A stretch of 44,286 bases of DNA from Syntrophobacter sp. SbD1 (GCA_900290365.1 OMOE01000169.1:1-44286); one strand, 5' to 3'; positions 9,401 through 16,480 are shown, counted from the stretch's first letter. Translations and numbers: made by a program. Notes: a model not told the origin generated them from the letters alone.

Positions 9401-9787
9401 CACCCCAAGCTCGGACCCGTCGAGACCAGCCTGGCGGGAATATATCTCGCAGGCGCCGCCCAGGGGCCAAAAGATATTCCGGAATCGGTTGCGCAGGGGG
9501 GGGCGGCCGCTGCGGAAGCTTTGACTTTGTTCAGCGTGGGCCAAGTGGAAGTCGAGCCCACGGTGGCGAGCGTGAACGGGACCTTCTGTACCGGGTGCAA
9601 GACTTGCGAGGGGCTGTGCGCCTATTCGGCCATCTCTTTCAGCGATGAGAAAAAGGAGGCGGTGGTCAACCAGGCTATGTGCCAGGGCTGCGGTACATGC
9701 GCGGCCGCTTGCCCCGTTGCTGCCATTTCAGTGTGCCACTATACGCCCGATCAGATTTTCGCCCAAATCGAGGGAATTCTCCGATGA
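6425..9787 (+). CDS. hdrA: HdrA with an inserted GltD/NfnB-type NAD(P)H:FAD module (fusion)
   Basis: A 1120-residue protein in which HdrA is interrupted by a second flavoprotein. Residues 1-140 are the HdrA N-terminus (ICHCGTNIAG). The first FAD site is VVGGGIAGITSALKIAGAG, followed by LDCAGCTLTP. The first ferredoxin motif CTGCGDCQKVC is near 244. From about 290 to 700 there is a complete glutamate-synthase-small-chain-like module: CGRICNRRCESAC, an FAD site VVGGGPGGLSAA near 386, and an NADPH site VIGGGNVAIDAARSAL near 518 followed by YRRT. HdrA then resumes with CLSCGHCCQCGEC (about 760), CVGSRDRA and CSKVCC (about 860-880), and ends with two ferredoxins, CTGCKTC and CQGCGTC. HdrA performs flavin-based electron bifurcation; the insert suggests direct exchange with NAD(P)H. 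It overlaps mvhD. Confidence 0.93.
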   Translation: MKRVGVYICHCGTNIAGKVDVTGISDQIGAECEEVVVSRHYKYMCSEPGQKMIREDIAEYSLDHVVEASCSPKMHEPTFRNAVSMAGMNQYCFEMVNIREHCSWVSEDGGLATAKAKSLVKGGIARVLHHKPLQGSRSAVTRTAMVVGGGIAGITSALKIAGAGYKVYLVEKDEIIGGRMSQFDKTFPTLDCAGCTLTPKTSEAGRHPNIEILTKSEVVGVTGFVGNFTARVLQKPRYVRTDKCTGCGDCQKVCPVDIPSAFEVGLATRHPISRPFPQAIPNTYSILRAGMPPCQAACPAGVNAQGYMTLAGEGKFEEALALVRERMPFASMCGRICNRRCESACKRGQLDEPLAICHTKRFLGDYEIERGVDIQPPMMPRREEKIAVVGGGPGGLSAAYYLTLEGYRVTVFEKLPLAGGMLAVGIPEYRLPKKVLDLEIKRLCNLGVEIRTGIEVGKDVSLNQLRSEGYRAFFLGIGAHRGYALGIEGEKEFQPVLDGVTFLRDVGLGGRKAPAESVIVIGGGNVAIDAARSALRLGCSKVFIAYRRTRAEMPANEEEIHHAEQEGIEIHYLTIPKRVVGRNGRVTGLECIKARLGEPDQGGRRRPVPIEGSEFIIEAGAVIPAIGQEVDPGGLCAEDPIEVSRRGTLVVEKETFQTNVSDVFAGGDAVLGPATFVEAVAHGRLAARAMHDFLQYGSLREVKATEKPVDRELSEDERSRARSGNRQPMPMIAPEVRKRTFDEVELGLTAEAAQLEGKRCLSCGHCCQCGECARNCGPQAIDLTERERIHTLDVGAIVVATGIDVFDPRKYTEYGYGKYPDVITNLQFERLCNASGPTGGKLVRPSDGKTPQSVVFIQCVGSRDRARGNEYCSKVCCMISAKQLSIFKHFNHDGQAYVFYIDNRTGGKGYEEFLRRAIEEEGAQYIRGRVSRVFQEGGRLIVRGENSLAGGPVEVEADMVVLATGLTARKDYLSVARALNLSTDKNGFFIELHPKLGPVETSLAGIYLAGAAQGPKDIPESVAQGGAAAAEALTLFSVGQVEVEPTVASVNGTFCTGCKTCEGLCAYSAISFSDEKKEAVVNQAMCQGCGTCAAACPVAAISVCHYTPDQIFAQIEGILR

Positions 9788-10254
9788 ATGTTTTCGAACC
9801 CAGGATCATAACCTTTCTATGCAACTGGTGCACTTACGTGGCAGCCGATGCAGCCGGAGTATCCAGGCTTACGCAGAAGACAAACACCAGGGTGGTACGA
9901 GTCTTCTGTTCGGGAATGGTTGACCCAAGCTATGTCATCAAGGCGTTTGCCGAAGGGGCGGACGGCGTACTTGTAGGCGGTTGCCATCCTGGAGACTGTC
10001 ACTACATAGCAGGAAACATGAAGGCTTGGCGCCGTTCTTTCCTTTTGAAGAAACTCTTGAACGAACTGGGTGTCGAAGACGAACGTTTCCGCCTTGAATG
10101 GATCGCGGCATCCGAACCGCACAAGTACGCTAAAGTAGTCAATGAGATGAGTGAGGGGCTCCGGAGTCTGGGATCATTCAGGAGCAGCTATTCATGTCCC
10201 TCCCAGACACCACGAGACCATGAAAAGGCGGTCCAGTCTTCCCCCTTTTCTTAA
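9784..10254 (+). CDS. mvhD: MvhD-like iron-sulfur protein (F420-non-reducing hydrogenase delta subunit family)
   Basis: A 156-residue MvhD homologue with FLCNWCTYVAAD, VFCSGMVD and GGCHPGDCHY, the cysteines that hold its 2Fe-2S cluster. MvhD links HdrA to an electron-donating partner such as MvhAG or a formate dehydrogenase. Its ATG overlaps the hdrA stop. The last ~20 residues (from about SCPSQTPRDHE) are encoded by a REP-like palindrome and adjoining repeat at 10191-10254. The ancestral C-terminus was therefore probably replaced or extended by repeat DNA. The conserved core is complete. Confidence 0.9.
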   Translation: MNVFEPRIITFLCNWCTYVAADAAGVSRLTQKTNTRVVRVFCSGMVDPSYVIKAFAEGADGVLVGGCHPGDCHYIAGNMKAWRRSFLLKKLLNELGVEDERFRLEWIAASEPHKYAKVVNEMSEGLRSLGSFRSSYSCPSQTPRDHEKAVQSSPFS

Positions 10255-10310
10255 AGATTTTTTTGCCGCCGCCGAAGGCAGCGGCGAATCCGGCCGGCGG
10301 TCCCACCGCC
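10191..10310 (+). repeat. REP-like palindrome (inverted copy) followed by a second dispersed repeat
   Basis: 10191-10226 is an inverted copy of the TTTTCATGG...GACATGAA unit seen at 1841, 1968, 16312 and 16403. Directly after it, 10248-10310 matches the reverse complement of 33795-33863 almost base for base: TTCTTAAAG, then TTGCCGCCGCC, AAGGCA and GGCGGTCCCACCGCC. This second element contains the hairpin GGCGGT-CCC-ACCGCC. The pair lies between mvhD and the hydrogenase small-subunit gene and overlaps the 3' end of mvhD. Confidence 0.75.
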
Positions 10311-10328
10311 CCGCCAAGGAGCTTGAAA

Positions 10329-11309
10329 GTGACGCGAAAGAATGTGGCCGTATTCACTGCCACGGGTTGCAAGGCATGTGAAAATGCCATCTTGGATATC
10401 CATTACCAGGTGAGTTCGCTTGCTCGATGGGCGCATTTTACCTTTTGGCCCTATGTGCTTGGGTCCAGTTGGGAAGACCTTGAAAAGTCGGATGAACTGG
10501 ACGTCTGTTTCTTTGCCGGCGCCATCAGGACAGCAAGTGACGAGGAAGCTGCGCTGAAGCTTCGACAGAAGTCAAAGATTCTCGTCGCCTTTGGGGCTTG
10601 TGCCGCTTTCGGTGGAATGCCCGGTCTTTCGAACCTGCATCCGGGTGGAGAAAGCGCCCTGTGCAAAAGCCCATCCGATGACGATTGCCCTGAGCTGCCG
10701 CCTTTGCGATCACGAGTCGCGGCGCTCCAACAAATCGTGCAGGCAGACTATATCCTTCCCGGCTGTTCTCCGCCTCAGAATTACATCTGGGCAATATTGC
10801 AGTCACTTGTCTGTCAGTCGGAATCAGCGGCCCGCATATCGTTTGCCGCTTCTCGTCTGCCGCAGCCTATCGCCCAAGCGGTTATGGCCGGGGTGTTACC
10901 GCCCGGGGGAAGCATCTTTGCCGGTGAAAAGGCGGTCTGTGCCAGTTGTGCAAGAATAAAGGAGGAGAAACGCTTCGAATCCTTCAAACGCATCCATCAG
11001 ATTGATCCAGACCCCGGACGCTGCCTCCTGGAGCAGGGTTTGCTCTGCCAGGGCATTGCCACTCGGGAGGGCTGCGGAGGACTTTGCACCGGCGCAGGCG
11101 TTCCGTGTAGAGGGTGCTTTGGAAAGGCGGGGGCCGTCTTCGACCCCGGAGCCAAAATGGTTTCCGCTGTAAGCTCTACGTTTGACACGACAGATGGGGA
11201 GGAAATGAAAAAGATTGCCGAAGAATTCGTGGACCTGGCAGGCACCTTCTATCGATACACCATGCCTGCTCAGTGTGCTCTGCTTCAGAATCGTAAGGAA
11301 TTGAAATAA
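10329..11309 (+). CDS. mvhG: NiFe-hydrogenase small-subunit homologue (MvhG-like)
   Basis: A 326-residue homologue of the MvhG/NiFe-hydrogenase small subunit, a three-FeS-cluster electron conduit. Cluster ligands are visible: TGCKACE at the N-terminus, GACAAFGG, PGCSPP, and a C-terminal Cys-rich part (CASCARI, GRCLLEQGLLC, REGCGGLC, PCRGC). I chose GTG 10329 because AAGGAG lies at 10316-10321 with normal spacing. A longer reading from TTG 10263 would translate the dispersed repeat (PPPKAAANPAGG). The partner large subunit starts immediately after the stop and appears to have no NiFe site, so this subunit probably carries electrons for something other than H2. Confidence 0.88.
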   Translation: MTRKNVAVFTATGCKACENAILDIHYQVSSLARWAHFTFWPYVLGSSWEDLEKSDELDVCFFAGAIRTASDEEAALKLRQKSKILVAFGACAAFGGMPGLSNLHPGGESALCKSPSDDDCPELPPLRSRVAALQQIVQADYILPGCSPPQNYIWAILQSLVCQSESAARISFAASRLPQPIAQAVMAGVLPPGGSIFAGEKAVCASCARIKEEKRFESFKRIHQIDPDPGRCLLEQGLLCQGIATREGCGGLCTGAGVPCRGCFGKAGAVFDPGAKMVSAVSSTFDTTDGEEMKKIAEEFVDLAGTFYRYTMPAQCALLQNRKELK

Positions 11310-12620
11310 ATGGCTAACATAAGCATCGGACCTTTAAGGTGGCAGGCAGAGCCCTCCAGAGTCGAAATCCGCCAAAGTGGTGAAAGCGTGCGATCGTACT
11401 ACCAGGTAACGGCCCCACGAGATGTTTCCTCAATGTGCAAAGGCCGCCCCGTGGAGGAACTGCCGCGTATATTGTCGATCCTTTCCGCTTCCCACCACCT
11501 CGCTTCCGCCGTTACACTCGACAATCTGTTCGGGGTTACGCCTCCGCCGACGGCTAAAAATATCCGGGACGCCCTGGTTCAGAGCCTTACTTTCATACAT
11601 CATGCTAGAAAGTTACTCTTTCTTCTCTCCAGCTCCCAAAATCCCTTTGGGCTGCGGGCAGAGCTGGCGGTCCGCGCGGGAACTTCACCTGTTGCGCACC
11701 ACGTGCTCGACGAAATCGGGCACGCAATGGCCCTGGCTCAAGAGGCGGCTTCCATCCTCGGCGGCCGGCACCCCCACCCGCTGACTGCGGTGGCTGGAGG
11801 GGTAAGCCGACCGGTAAAAGAGATCCATTATCGGCGCCTGGCCGAGATTGCAGAATCCAGCCTGCCTTATGCTTTGCGCCTCCGGGATATCTTCCGCGAA
11901 AAGATCATCGGGTCGGGAAACGGTCTCTACGAACTGATGGACCTCACTGTCAGCCCTATAGCTTCCATCACTTTCAGCGGGGTGGAAGATGCCATTGTAT
12001 TGACCGGCGCAGATGGAAGCGGATCGACGACGTTCACTGCCAATAAGACGACGGATACCCTGGAAGCTCTACGCGAACCCTGGACGCATCTGCCTTTTGT
12101 CCACGTGAAGGGCAAAACCTGGCAGGGACCCATATCGGACCAATCCGAGGGCCTTTTCTTCGTTGGACCGCTGGCGCGATTAAACCGCTGTAAACCTGCC
12201 CGGACACCTCAGGCGGAAGAGGAGAGGCTGCATCTTGTCAACTCCCTCGGCCCTGCGCCGCACTTCAGCGCAATTGCGGCCTACTGGTCGCTGGTGGTGG
12301 AAATTATTCAAGCGTCTGAAATAATGAAAGATCTTTGCACAGAAGAAAAGCTTACGGGGCTCGAGGTCCGCACCATTGCGTCGAATCCGGGGGGGCAACA
12401 TGCCCATGGCGCTTTGGAAGCCCCGGAGGGATTCATCTACCATCACTACCAGGTTGATGAACGCGGTATTGTCGATGATGTGACCGTCCTGGATGCTGCC
12501 TCGGAGAATAACGCACTGCGCTGTCTTCTGACACAAAAGATGGTGGAGGATGCGTTCGAACACGGCAAACCGTGGGATAGAGCAAAGAAAACCATCGAGC
12601 TGAGTCTTTTGCCCTTCTAG
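11310..12620 (+). CDS. NiFe-hydrogenase large-subunit homologue lacking NiFe ligands (MvhA-like, probably not a hydrogenase)
   Basis: A 436-residue protein with the fold markers of MvhA: MCKGRPVEELPRI near the N-terminus, SHHLASA, and HAHGALEAPEGFIYHHY near the C-terminus. The motif that should read R-I-C-G-I-C-P-x-SHH reads R-I-L-S-I-L-S-A-SHH, so both N-terminal Ni ligands are gone. The protein ends TIELSLLPF without the DPCxxC(x)2H motif, so the C-terminal pair is gone too. All four Ni-binding cysteines are therefore missing. It is likely structural, or binds something else, within the Hdr-Mvh-like complex. It abuts the small-subunit gene with no gap. The reading frame is long and intact, so it is probably maintained by selection. 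Confidence 0.88.
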   Translation: MANISIGPLRWQAEPSRVEIRQSGESVRSYYQVTAPRDVSSMCKGRPVEELPRILSILSASHHLASAVTLDNLFGVTPPPTAKNIRDALVQSLTFIHHARKLLFLLSSSQNPFGLRAELAVRAGTSPVAHHVLDEIGHAMALAQEAASILGGRHPHPLTAVAGGVSRPVKEIHYRRLAEIAESSLPYALRLRDIFREKIIGSGNGLYELMDLTVSPIASITFSGVEDAIVLTGADGSGSTTFTANKTTDTLEALREPWTHLPFVHVKGKTWQGPISDQSEGLFFVGPLARLNRCKPARTPQAEEERLHLVNSLGPAPHFSAIAAYWSLVVEIIQASEIMKDLCTEEKLTGLEVRTIASNPGGQHAHGALEAPEGFIYHHYQVDERGIVDDVTVLDAASENNALRCLLTQKMVEDAFEHGKPWDRAKKTIELSLLPF

Positions 12621-12700
12621 AGGGCCAGCCGGGAAGGGAAAGATGGGCACGGTAAAATATAGTGCCCGGCGCCCAGCCTGCAGGAGTTAAGGAGAAAGGA

Positions 12701-13207
12701 ATGTTCAAAACTGTAATCATCGATGCTCAGAAATGTTCAGGATGCCGTTCCTGCGAGACATACTGTTCTCTGAAGCACGAGTCGCTTTGCGCTCCTTCCC
12801 GGGGAAGAATCCACGTCATCAAATGGGAGCAGGAAGGCATTTTTGTGCCCGTAAGCTGCATGCGGTGCGAGGAACCGTCTTGTGAACTCGTATGTCCAAA
12901 GCACGCGACGTATCGTAATTATTCCACGGGCGCCATGGAGGTGAACGCAAATCTCTGTATCGGATGCATGAGCTGTATTTTCGCTTGTCCCTTCGGGGCT
13001 ACCTTCATGGACCAGTCAACCGGAAAGGTCCTCAAATGCGACCTCTGTGACGGCGATCCAACCTGCGTCAAGGTGTGCCCCACTGGAGCGCTGACCTACG
13101 AGGAGATATCCCAAGAGACTATGCTGAAGCTGATCGCTAATGCCGAAAAAATCCCCCGGCTGGTTAGAGAGGCCTTGGGGAAGAATGAACAAGCCGCCGC
13201 AGGCTGA
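12701..13207 (+). CDS. 4Fe-4S ferredoxin subunit of the AOR-family enzyme
   Basis: A 168-residue ferredoxin with four clusters in DmsB-like spacing: CSGCRSCETYC, CMRCEEPSCELVC, CIGCMSCIFAC and CDLCDGDPTCVKVC. I start at ATG 12701, which has AAGGAGAAAGG directly upstream; the upstream GTG at 12662 lacks one. It is related to the ferredoxin at 4427 but has a different C-terminal tail (LIANAEKIPRLVREAL). Its position, two genes before the AOR/BamB-family gene, makes it the likely electron carrier of that enzyme, comparable to the ferredoxin partners of AOR and of benzoyl-CoA reductase BamB. Confidence 0.87.
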   Translation: MFKTVIIDAQKCSGCRSCETYCSLKHESLCAPSRGRIHVIKWEQEGIFVPVSCMRCEEPSCELVCPKHATYRNYSTGAMEVNANLCIGCMSCIFACPFGATFMDQSTGKVLKCDLCDGDPTCVKVCPTGALTYEEISQETMLKLIANAEKIPRLVREALGKNEQAAAG

Positions 13208-13532
13208 TATTAATTACGGCATAGGCAAGGGGCTACAACCCGTGATTACTCCGATTCAGGTACCCGAATATATAAGAGGTCTGCATACTCGTGTCCCAAA
13301 GCAGGCCAGAAAAATTACCGTAATGAGTTGGCTCAAAGCGAATGGAGAGTTTGTGGCCGACGGCGATCCGGTGGTTGTCCTCGATACGAGGAAGGCTGCG
13401 GTCGAGATGGCTGCCCAAGCTTCCGGCCTCTTATTTCACCTGAGAAGTGTCAATGAAAAAGTGAAAGTGGGCGACATCCTGGGCGTAGTGGCCGATAGCG
13501 TTGAAGAGTTTGAGCAATACTGCAAGCACTGA
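13185..13532 (+). CDS. Stand-alone lipoyl/biotinyl-domain protein
   Basis: About 115 residues. After an N-terminal extension (PVITPIQVPEYIRG) a single lipoyl-type domain is visible: ITVMSWLKANGEFVADGDPV, then VVLDTRKAAVEM, ASGLLFHLRS and VKVGDILGVVAD. The Lys in DTRKA corresponds to the lipoylated Lys of ETDKA in E2 proteins, so it could carry lipoate. No acyltransferase domain is present. It starts at ATG 13185, overlapping the ferredoxin end by 23 bases. A free lipoyl protein between a ferredoxin and an AOR in an Hdr operon suggests a bound dithiol/disulfide as redox or acyl carrier. That role is inference; biotinylation is less likely because no MKM motif is seen. Confidence 0.8.
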   Translation: MNKPPQADINYGIGKGLQPVITPIQVPEYIRGLHTRVPKQARKITVMSWLKANGEFVADGDPVVVLDTRKAAVEMAAQASGLLFHLRSVNEKVKVGDILGVVADSVEEFEQYCKH

Positions 13533-13560
13533 TCAAACATGTAATGACAAGGAACACACA

Positions 13561-15456
13561 ATGTACGGATGGGTGGGAAAAATCCTTAAAGTCGATTTAA
13601 GCGAGCGCAAGATCACCACTGAGCCTACTGAAGATTACATAGACGAATACATAGGTGGAAGAGGCCTTGGCGCACGCTTGATCTATAACGAGTACAAACC
13701 CGGAACGGACGCCCTTGACCCCGGAAATCCGCTCATTTTCAACACAGGGCCACTCACGGGGACCGCCTTGCCGGGGTCCGGCCGGGTGGACGTGACCGCC
13801 GTTTCGCCCATGAGCAGGCTCAGGGCCAAATCGAACTTCGGTGCCTACTGGGGCCCGGAGCTGAAGTATGCGGGCTACGACCATATCGTAATAATGGGGA
13901 AATCGGAAAAGCCCTGTTACCTTTCGATTCGGGATGGGCAGGTAGAAATCCGCGACGCGGCACAGTTGTGGGGAAAGGACACCTTTGAGACACAGAAGCT
14001 CATTCAGCAGGAACTGGGTGACTCTGAAACCAAGGTGGTGTGTATCGGCCCGGCAGGAGAGAGGTTGGTTCGGTTCGCCTGTCTGATTACCGAAACCGGG
14101 GACGCAGCGGGCAGAACAGGCATGGGGGCAGTGATGGGCTCCAAGAACCTCAAGGCCATCGCCGTGCGGGGCTCGGGTTCCGTGCAGGTGGCAAGGCCGG
14201 CGGAATTTTTGGAACAATCCATCCAGGTGAACCGTGAGATCCGTGAACATCCTGCATACGCAGAGCTTTCACAATGGGGGGTCGCTCGCGGGGTGCACAT
14301 GATGTACGCGATGAGTTTCTTTCCCGTTGGGTATTTCGAGGATGTGTGTTGGGAAGAACTCCTGGAGAAGTACCAGGGCCCGGCATATGTCGAGAAGTAC
14401 AGTATGAAGAATATGGGATGTTTCTGCTGCCCTAACCGGTGCATGAACTTCTTCTCGGTGCCCGGAATCGGGAAGGGACTGACTTCGTGCGAGCCTTTCA
14501 GCGGGTTTACCGGCGCCGTCTGGAACCTGGATATGGACGTTTTCTGGGAAGCGACTCTGCTGGTCAACAAGATGGGAATCGATTGCACCGAAACCTCCGC
14601 CACTATCGGCCTGCTTATGGAGCTATATCATGATGGCATCATCACGGCCAAAGAGACCGATGGGGTGGCCATGGAGCGCGGCAGCAAGGAAGCCATTTTG
14701 TCCACCATTCGCAAAATAGCCGGCCGTGAAGGGATTGGAGATGTTTTGGCCGAAGGGCAGATGGCAGCGGCAAAACAATTCGGACCGGATGCCGTGGAAA
14801 AGGTTGACCAGGTCAAGGGACTTGCGCCTCACGGCTATGAGTTTCGAGCCTTCAAAGGCACAGGGCTTATGCAGGCTGTGGGACACAGGGGCGATCCTCT
14901 TCCGCTCCGGGGAAGCCTCCTTGAAGTCGACTGGCACCATGCTCCTGAGTGGTTCCAGTCGGTAGGCAAGGAGCAATTCGGCAGCGAAGAGGCCGCAATT
15001 CCCACCTCCTACATCGGCAAGGCCAAATCGACGATAATCTCGGAACATATGGAACGAGTGCCTGACAGCCTCGGTATCTGCAAGTGGCTCTATAACCTTT
15101 TCATCTATAACGACGTTAAGATGGCCACCAGGCTTTTTGGTATGGTGACTGGAAAAGACTGGGAAATCGAGCAGATGATGGAGGCCGGCGAGCGGGTGCG
15201 AAACCTTGAGCGAATGTTCGACGTGCGCCAGGGTTTGAGGAGGGTAGATGACAGTCTACCGAAGAAGTTCTTCGAGGTCCCGTTGTCCAAGGGAAAATAC
15301 AAAGGCGAGGTAATGGACAGGGAGAAGTTCGAGCAGATGAAGGATGAGTATTACGAACTTCGGGGCTGGAACAAGGAGAGTGGTGTGCCAACCAGGGCAA
15401 AGCTCGAAGAGTTGGGTCTACGGGATGTGGCCGACGAGGTGTTGGGAAGCAATTAG
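13561..15456 (+). CDS. Tungsten aldehyde:ferredoxin oxidoreductase family enzyme (AOR/BamB-like)
   Basis: A 631-residue AOR-family protein starting MYGWVGKILKVDL (AAGGA upstream). Pterin-binding N-domain features include GGRGLGARLIY, SNFGAYWGPELKYAGYD and GRTGMGAVMGSKNLKAI. The 4Fe-4S motif is CFCCPNRC (about 286-293) with a distal Cys in LGICKWLY (about 505). The C-terminus (RRVDD, YYELRGWN, LEELGL) is typical. Where classical AORs have RGACH, it reads GHRGDPLP, so the substrate pocket is divergent. Candidate reactions are aldehyde oxidation or carboxylate reduction with ferredoxin, or aryl-CoA reduction as by BamB. No bamGHI genes are present. Context with Hdr proteins supports coupling to flavin-based bifurcation. 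Confidence 0.88.
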   Translation: MYGWVGKILKVDLSERKITTEPTEDYIDEYIGGRGLGARLIYNEYKPGTDALDPGNPLIFNTGPLTGTALPGSGRVDVTAVSPMSRLRAKSNFGAYWGPELKYAGYDHIVIMGKSEKPCYLSIRDGQVEIRDAAQLWGKDTFETQKLIQQELGDSETKVVCIGPAGERLVRFACLITETGDAAGRTGMGAVMGSKNLKAIAVRGSGSVQVARPAEFLEQSIQVNREIREHPAYAELSQWGVARGVHMMYAMSFFPVGYFEDVCWEELLEKYQGPAYVEKYSMKNMGCFCCPNRCMNFFSVPGIGKGLTSCEPFSGFTGAVWNLDMDVFWEATLLVNKMGIDCTETSATIGLLMELYHDGIITAKETDGVAMERGSKEAILSTIRKIAGREGIGDVLAEGQMAAAKQFGPDAVEKVDQVKGLAPHGYEFRAFKGTGLMQAVGHRGDPLPLRGSLLEVDWHHAPEWFQSVGKEQFGSEEAAIPTSYIGKAKSTIISEHMERVPDSLGICKWLYNLFIYNDVKMATRLFGMVTGKDWEIEQMMEAGERVRNLERMFDVRQGLRRVDDSLPKKFFEVPLSKGKYKGEVMDREKFEQMKDEYYELRGWNKESGVPTRAKLEELGLRDVADEVLGSN

Positions 15457-15516
15457 TGATTAGGAATTGGGAATCAGGAATCAAAAACAATAATTCCGGT
15501 TGTGGGGGGATTGGAC

Positions 15517-16188
15517 ATGAAAGCCGACATACTGGAGAAGGGCGCCATTGTTCAGAGGGATGGAGAAACATACGCGATTGCCCCTCACATTCCCGGGGGC
15601 TTCATTGACCTGGCCCGGTTTAGCAGGCTCGTCGATGTTGCGGAAAAATACAACGCTTCGGCAATGAAGCTGACCTCTGGGCAGCGGATCGCCATCGTAG
15701 GCATTAGAGAAGAAGACCTGCCGGCAGTATGGAATGATCTGGAGATGAGCATCGGCTATGCCATCGGGCTTTGCGTGCGAATGGTCAAGTTTTGTCCCGG
15801 AACGACCTGGTGCAGGAACGGAAAGCAGGATGCCATGGGAGTTGGCCTCAAACTCGATAAGCTCTATCACGGCTATCAACTGCCCGCAAAATTCAAAATC
15901 GGAGTAGCTGGATGCGAGTACTCATGTGCCGCTCCGCTTACTAAAGAAATAGGCCTTCGAGGCACACCTGAGGGATGGACCGTGACGGCTGGAGGCAATG
16001 GAGGCGCCAAACCCAGACTGGGCGACATCGTGGCGGAAGGACTCGACGACGGGCAGGCCCTGGAGATGGCAGGGCGTATTGTACGCTTCTTCGAGGGTTG
16101 CACCTGGGCTAACAAAATACGCCTGGGACGGGTGATAGATAAAATCGGACTCGATGAATTCAAAGAGCAGGTGAAAATTGGTGAATAG
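15517..16188 (+). CDS. Small siroheme/4Fe-4S sulfite-nitrite reductase-like protein (copy 1)
   Basis: About 223 residues, the size of the small assimilatory-type sulfite reductases of sulfate reducers. It has the ferredoxin-like half domain (LTSGQRIAIVGIREED) and the cysteine signature of coupled siroheme-4Fe-4S: CPGTTWC (C-x5-C) and AGCEYSC (C-x3-C). Start ATG 15517 has GGGGGGA upstream. It is a paralogue of the gene at 16481, with the repeat-filled spacer 16189-16480 between them. It could reduce sulfite or nitrite, or act as an electron-transfer siroheme protein. The substrate cannot be told from sequence. It follows the AOR-family gene by 60 bp. Confidence 0.85.
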   Translation: MKADILEKGAIVQRDGETYAIAPHIPGGFIDLARFSRLVDVAEKYNASAMKLTSGQRIAIVGIREEDLPAVWNDLEMSIGYAIGLCVRMVKFCPGTTWCRNGKQDAMGVGLKLDKLYHGYQLPAKFKIGVAGCEYSCAAPLTKEIGLRGTPEGWTVTAGGNGGAKPRLGDIVAEGLDDGQALEMAGRIVRFFEGCTWANKIRLGRVIDKIGLDEFKEQVKIGE

Positions 16189-16480
16189 GTGAATGGAAGA
16201 CATCTGCGTCATCTGGGGATAATTTTTTTGTCTACGCCGATTGTTTCTCAGCGTGCTCCGCGTCTCTCTTACGAAAAGTTTCTGATGGGTTGCGCTTCGC
16301 TCCACCCATCCTTTTCATGGTTTCAGGGTGTTCCCCTGAGACATGAAGAGCTGTCTCGAAAAAGATTTGGTGGGCTGCGCGCTGCTTAGCCCACCCTACG
16401 GGCTTTTCGTGGTATTGGGGGTCCCAATGGGACATGAAATGCTGCGGTGAATCGTTTTTAGCCTTTTGGAAGGAATTCGG
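16189..16480 (+). repeat. Cluster of REP/BIME-type palindromes between the two siroheme genes
   Basis: This 292-bp gap has no gene. It contains the stem GATGGGT/ACCCATC (16284-16290 with 16304-16310, loop TGCGCTTCGCTCC), a REP-like unit at 16312-16347 with inner hairpin TCAGGG-TGTT-CCCCTGA, and a stem GGTGGGCT/AGCCCACC (16369-16376 with 16388-16395) followed by CTACGGG. A second REP-like unit at 16403-16438 has ATTGGG-GGT-CCCAAT. The GATGGGTT...GCGCTTCGC and CCCACCCTAC motifs contain the GTAG tetranucleotide (minus strand) typical of RAYT-associated REPs. These hairpins may also affect expression of the downstream genes. Confidence 0.75.

Noticed and set aside
10263..10328. Upstream TTG start giving the hydrogenase small subunit a PPPKAAANPAGG N-terminus
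   Set aside because: These codons are part of a dispersed repeat also present at 33795-33863, and a good AAGGAG site precedes GTG 10329.
10329..12620. Calling the pair an active NiFe hydrogenase
   Set aside because: The large subunit lacks all four Ni-binding cysteines, so hydrogenase activity is not supported.
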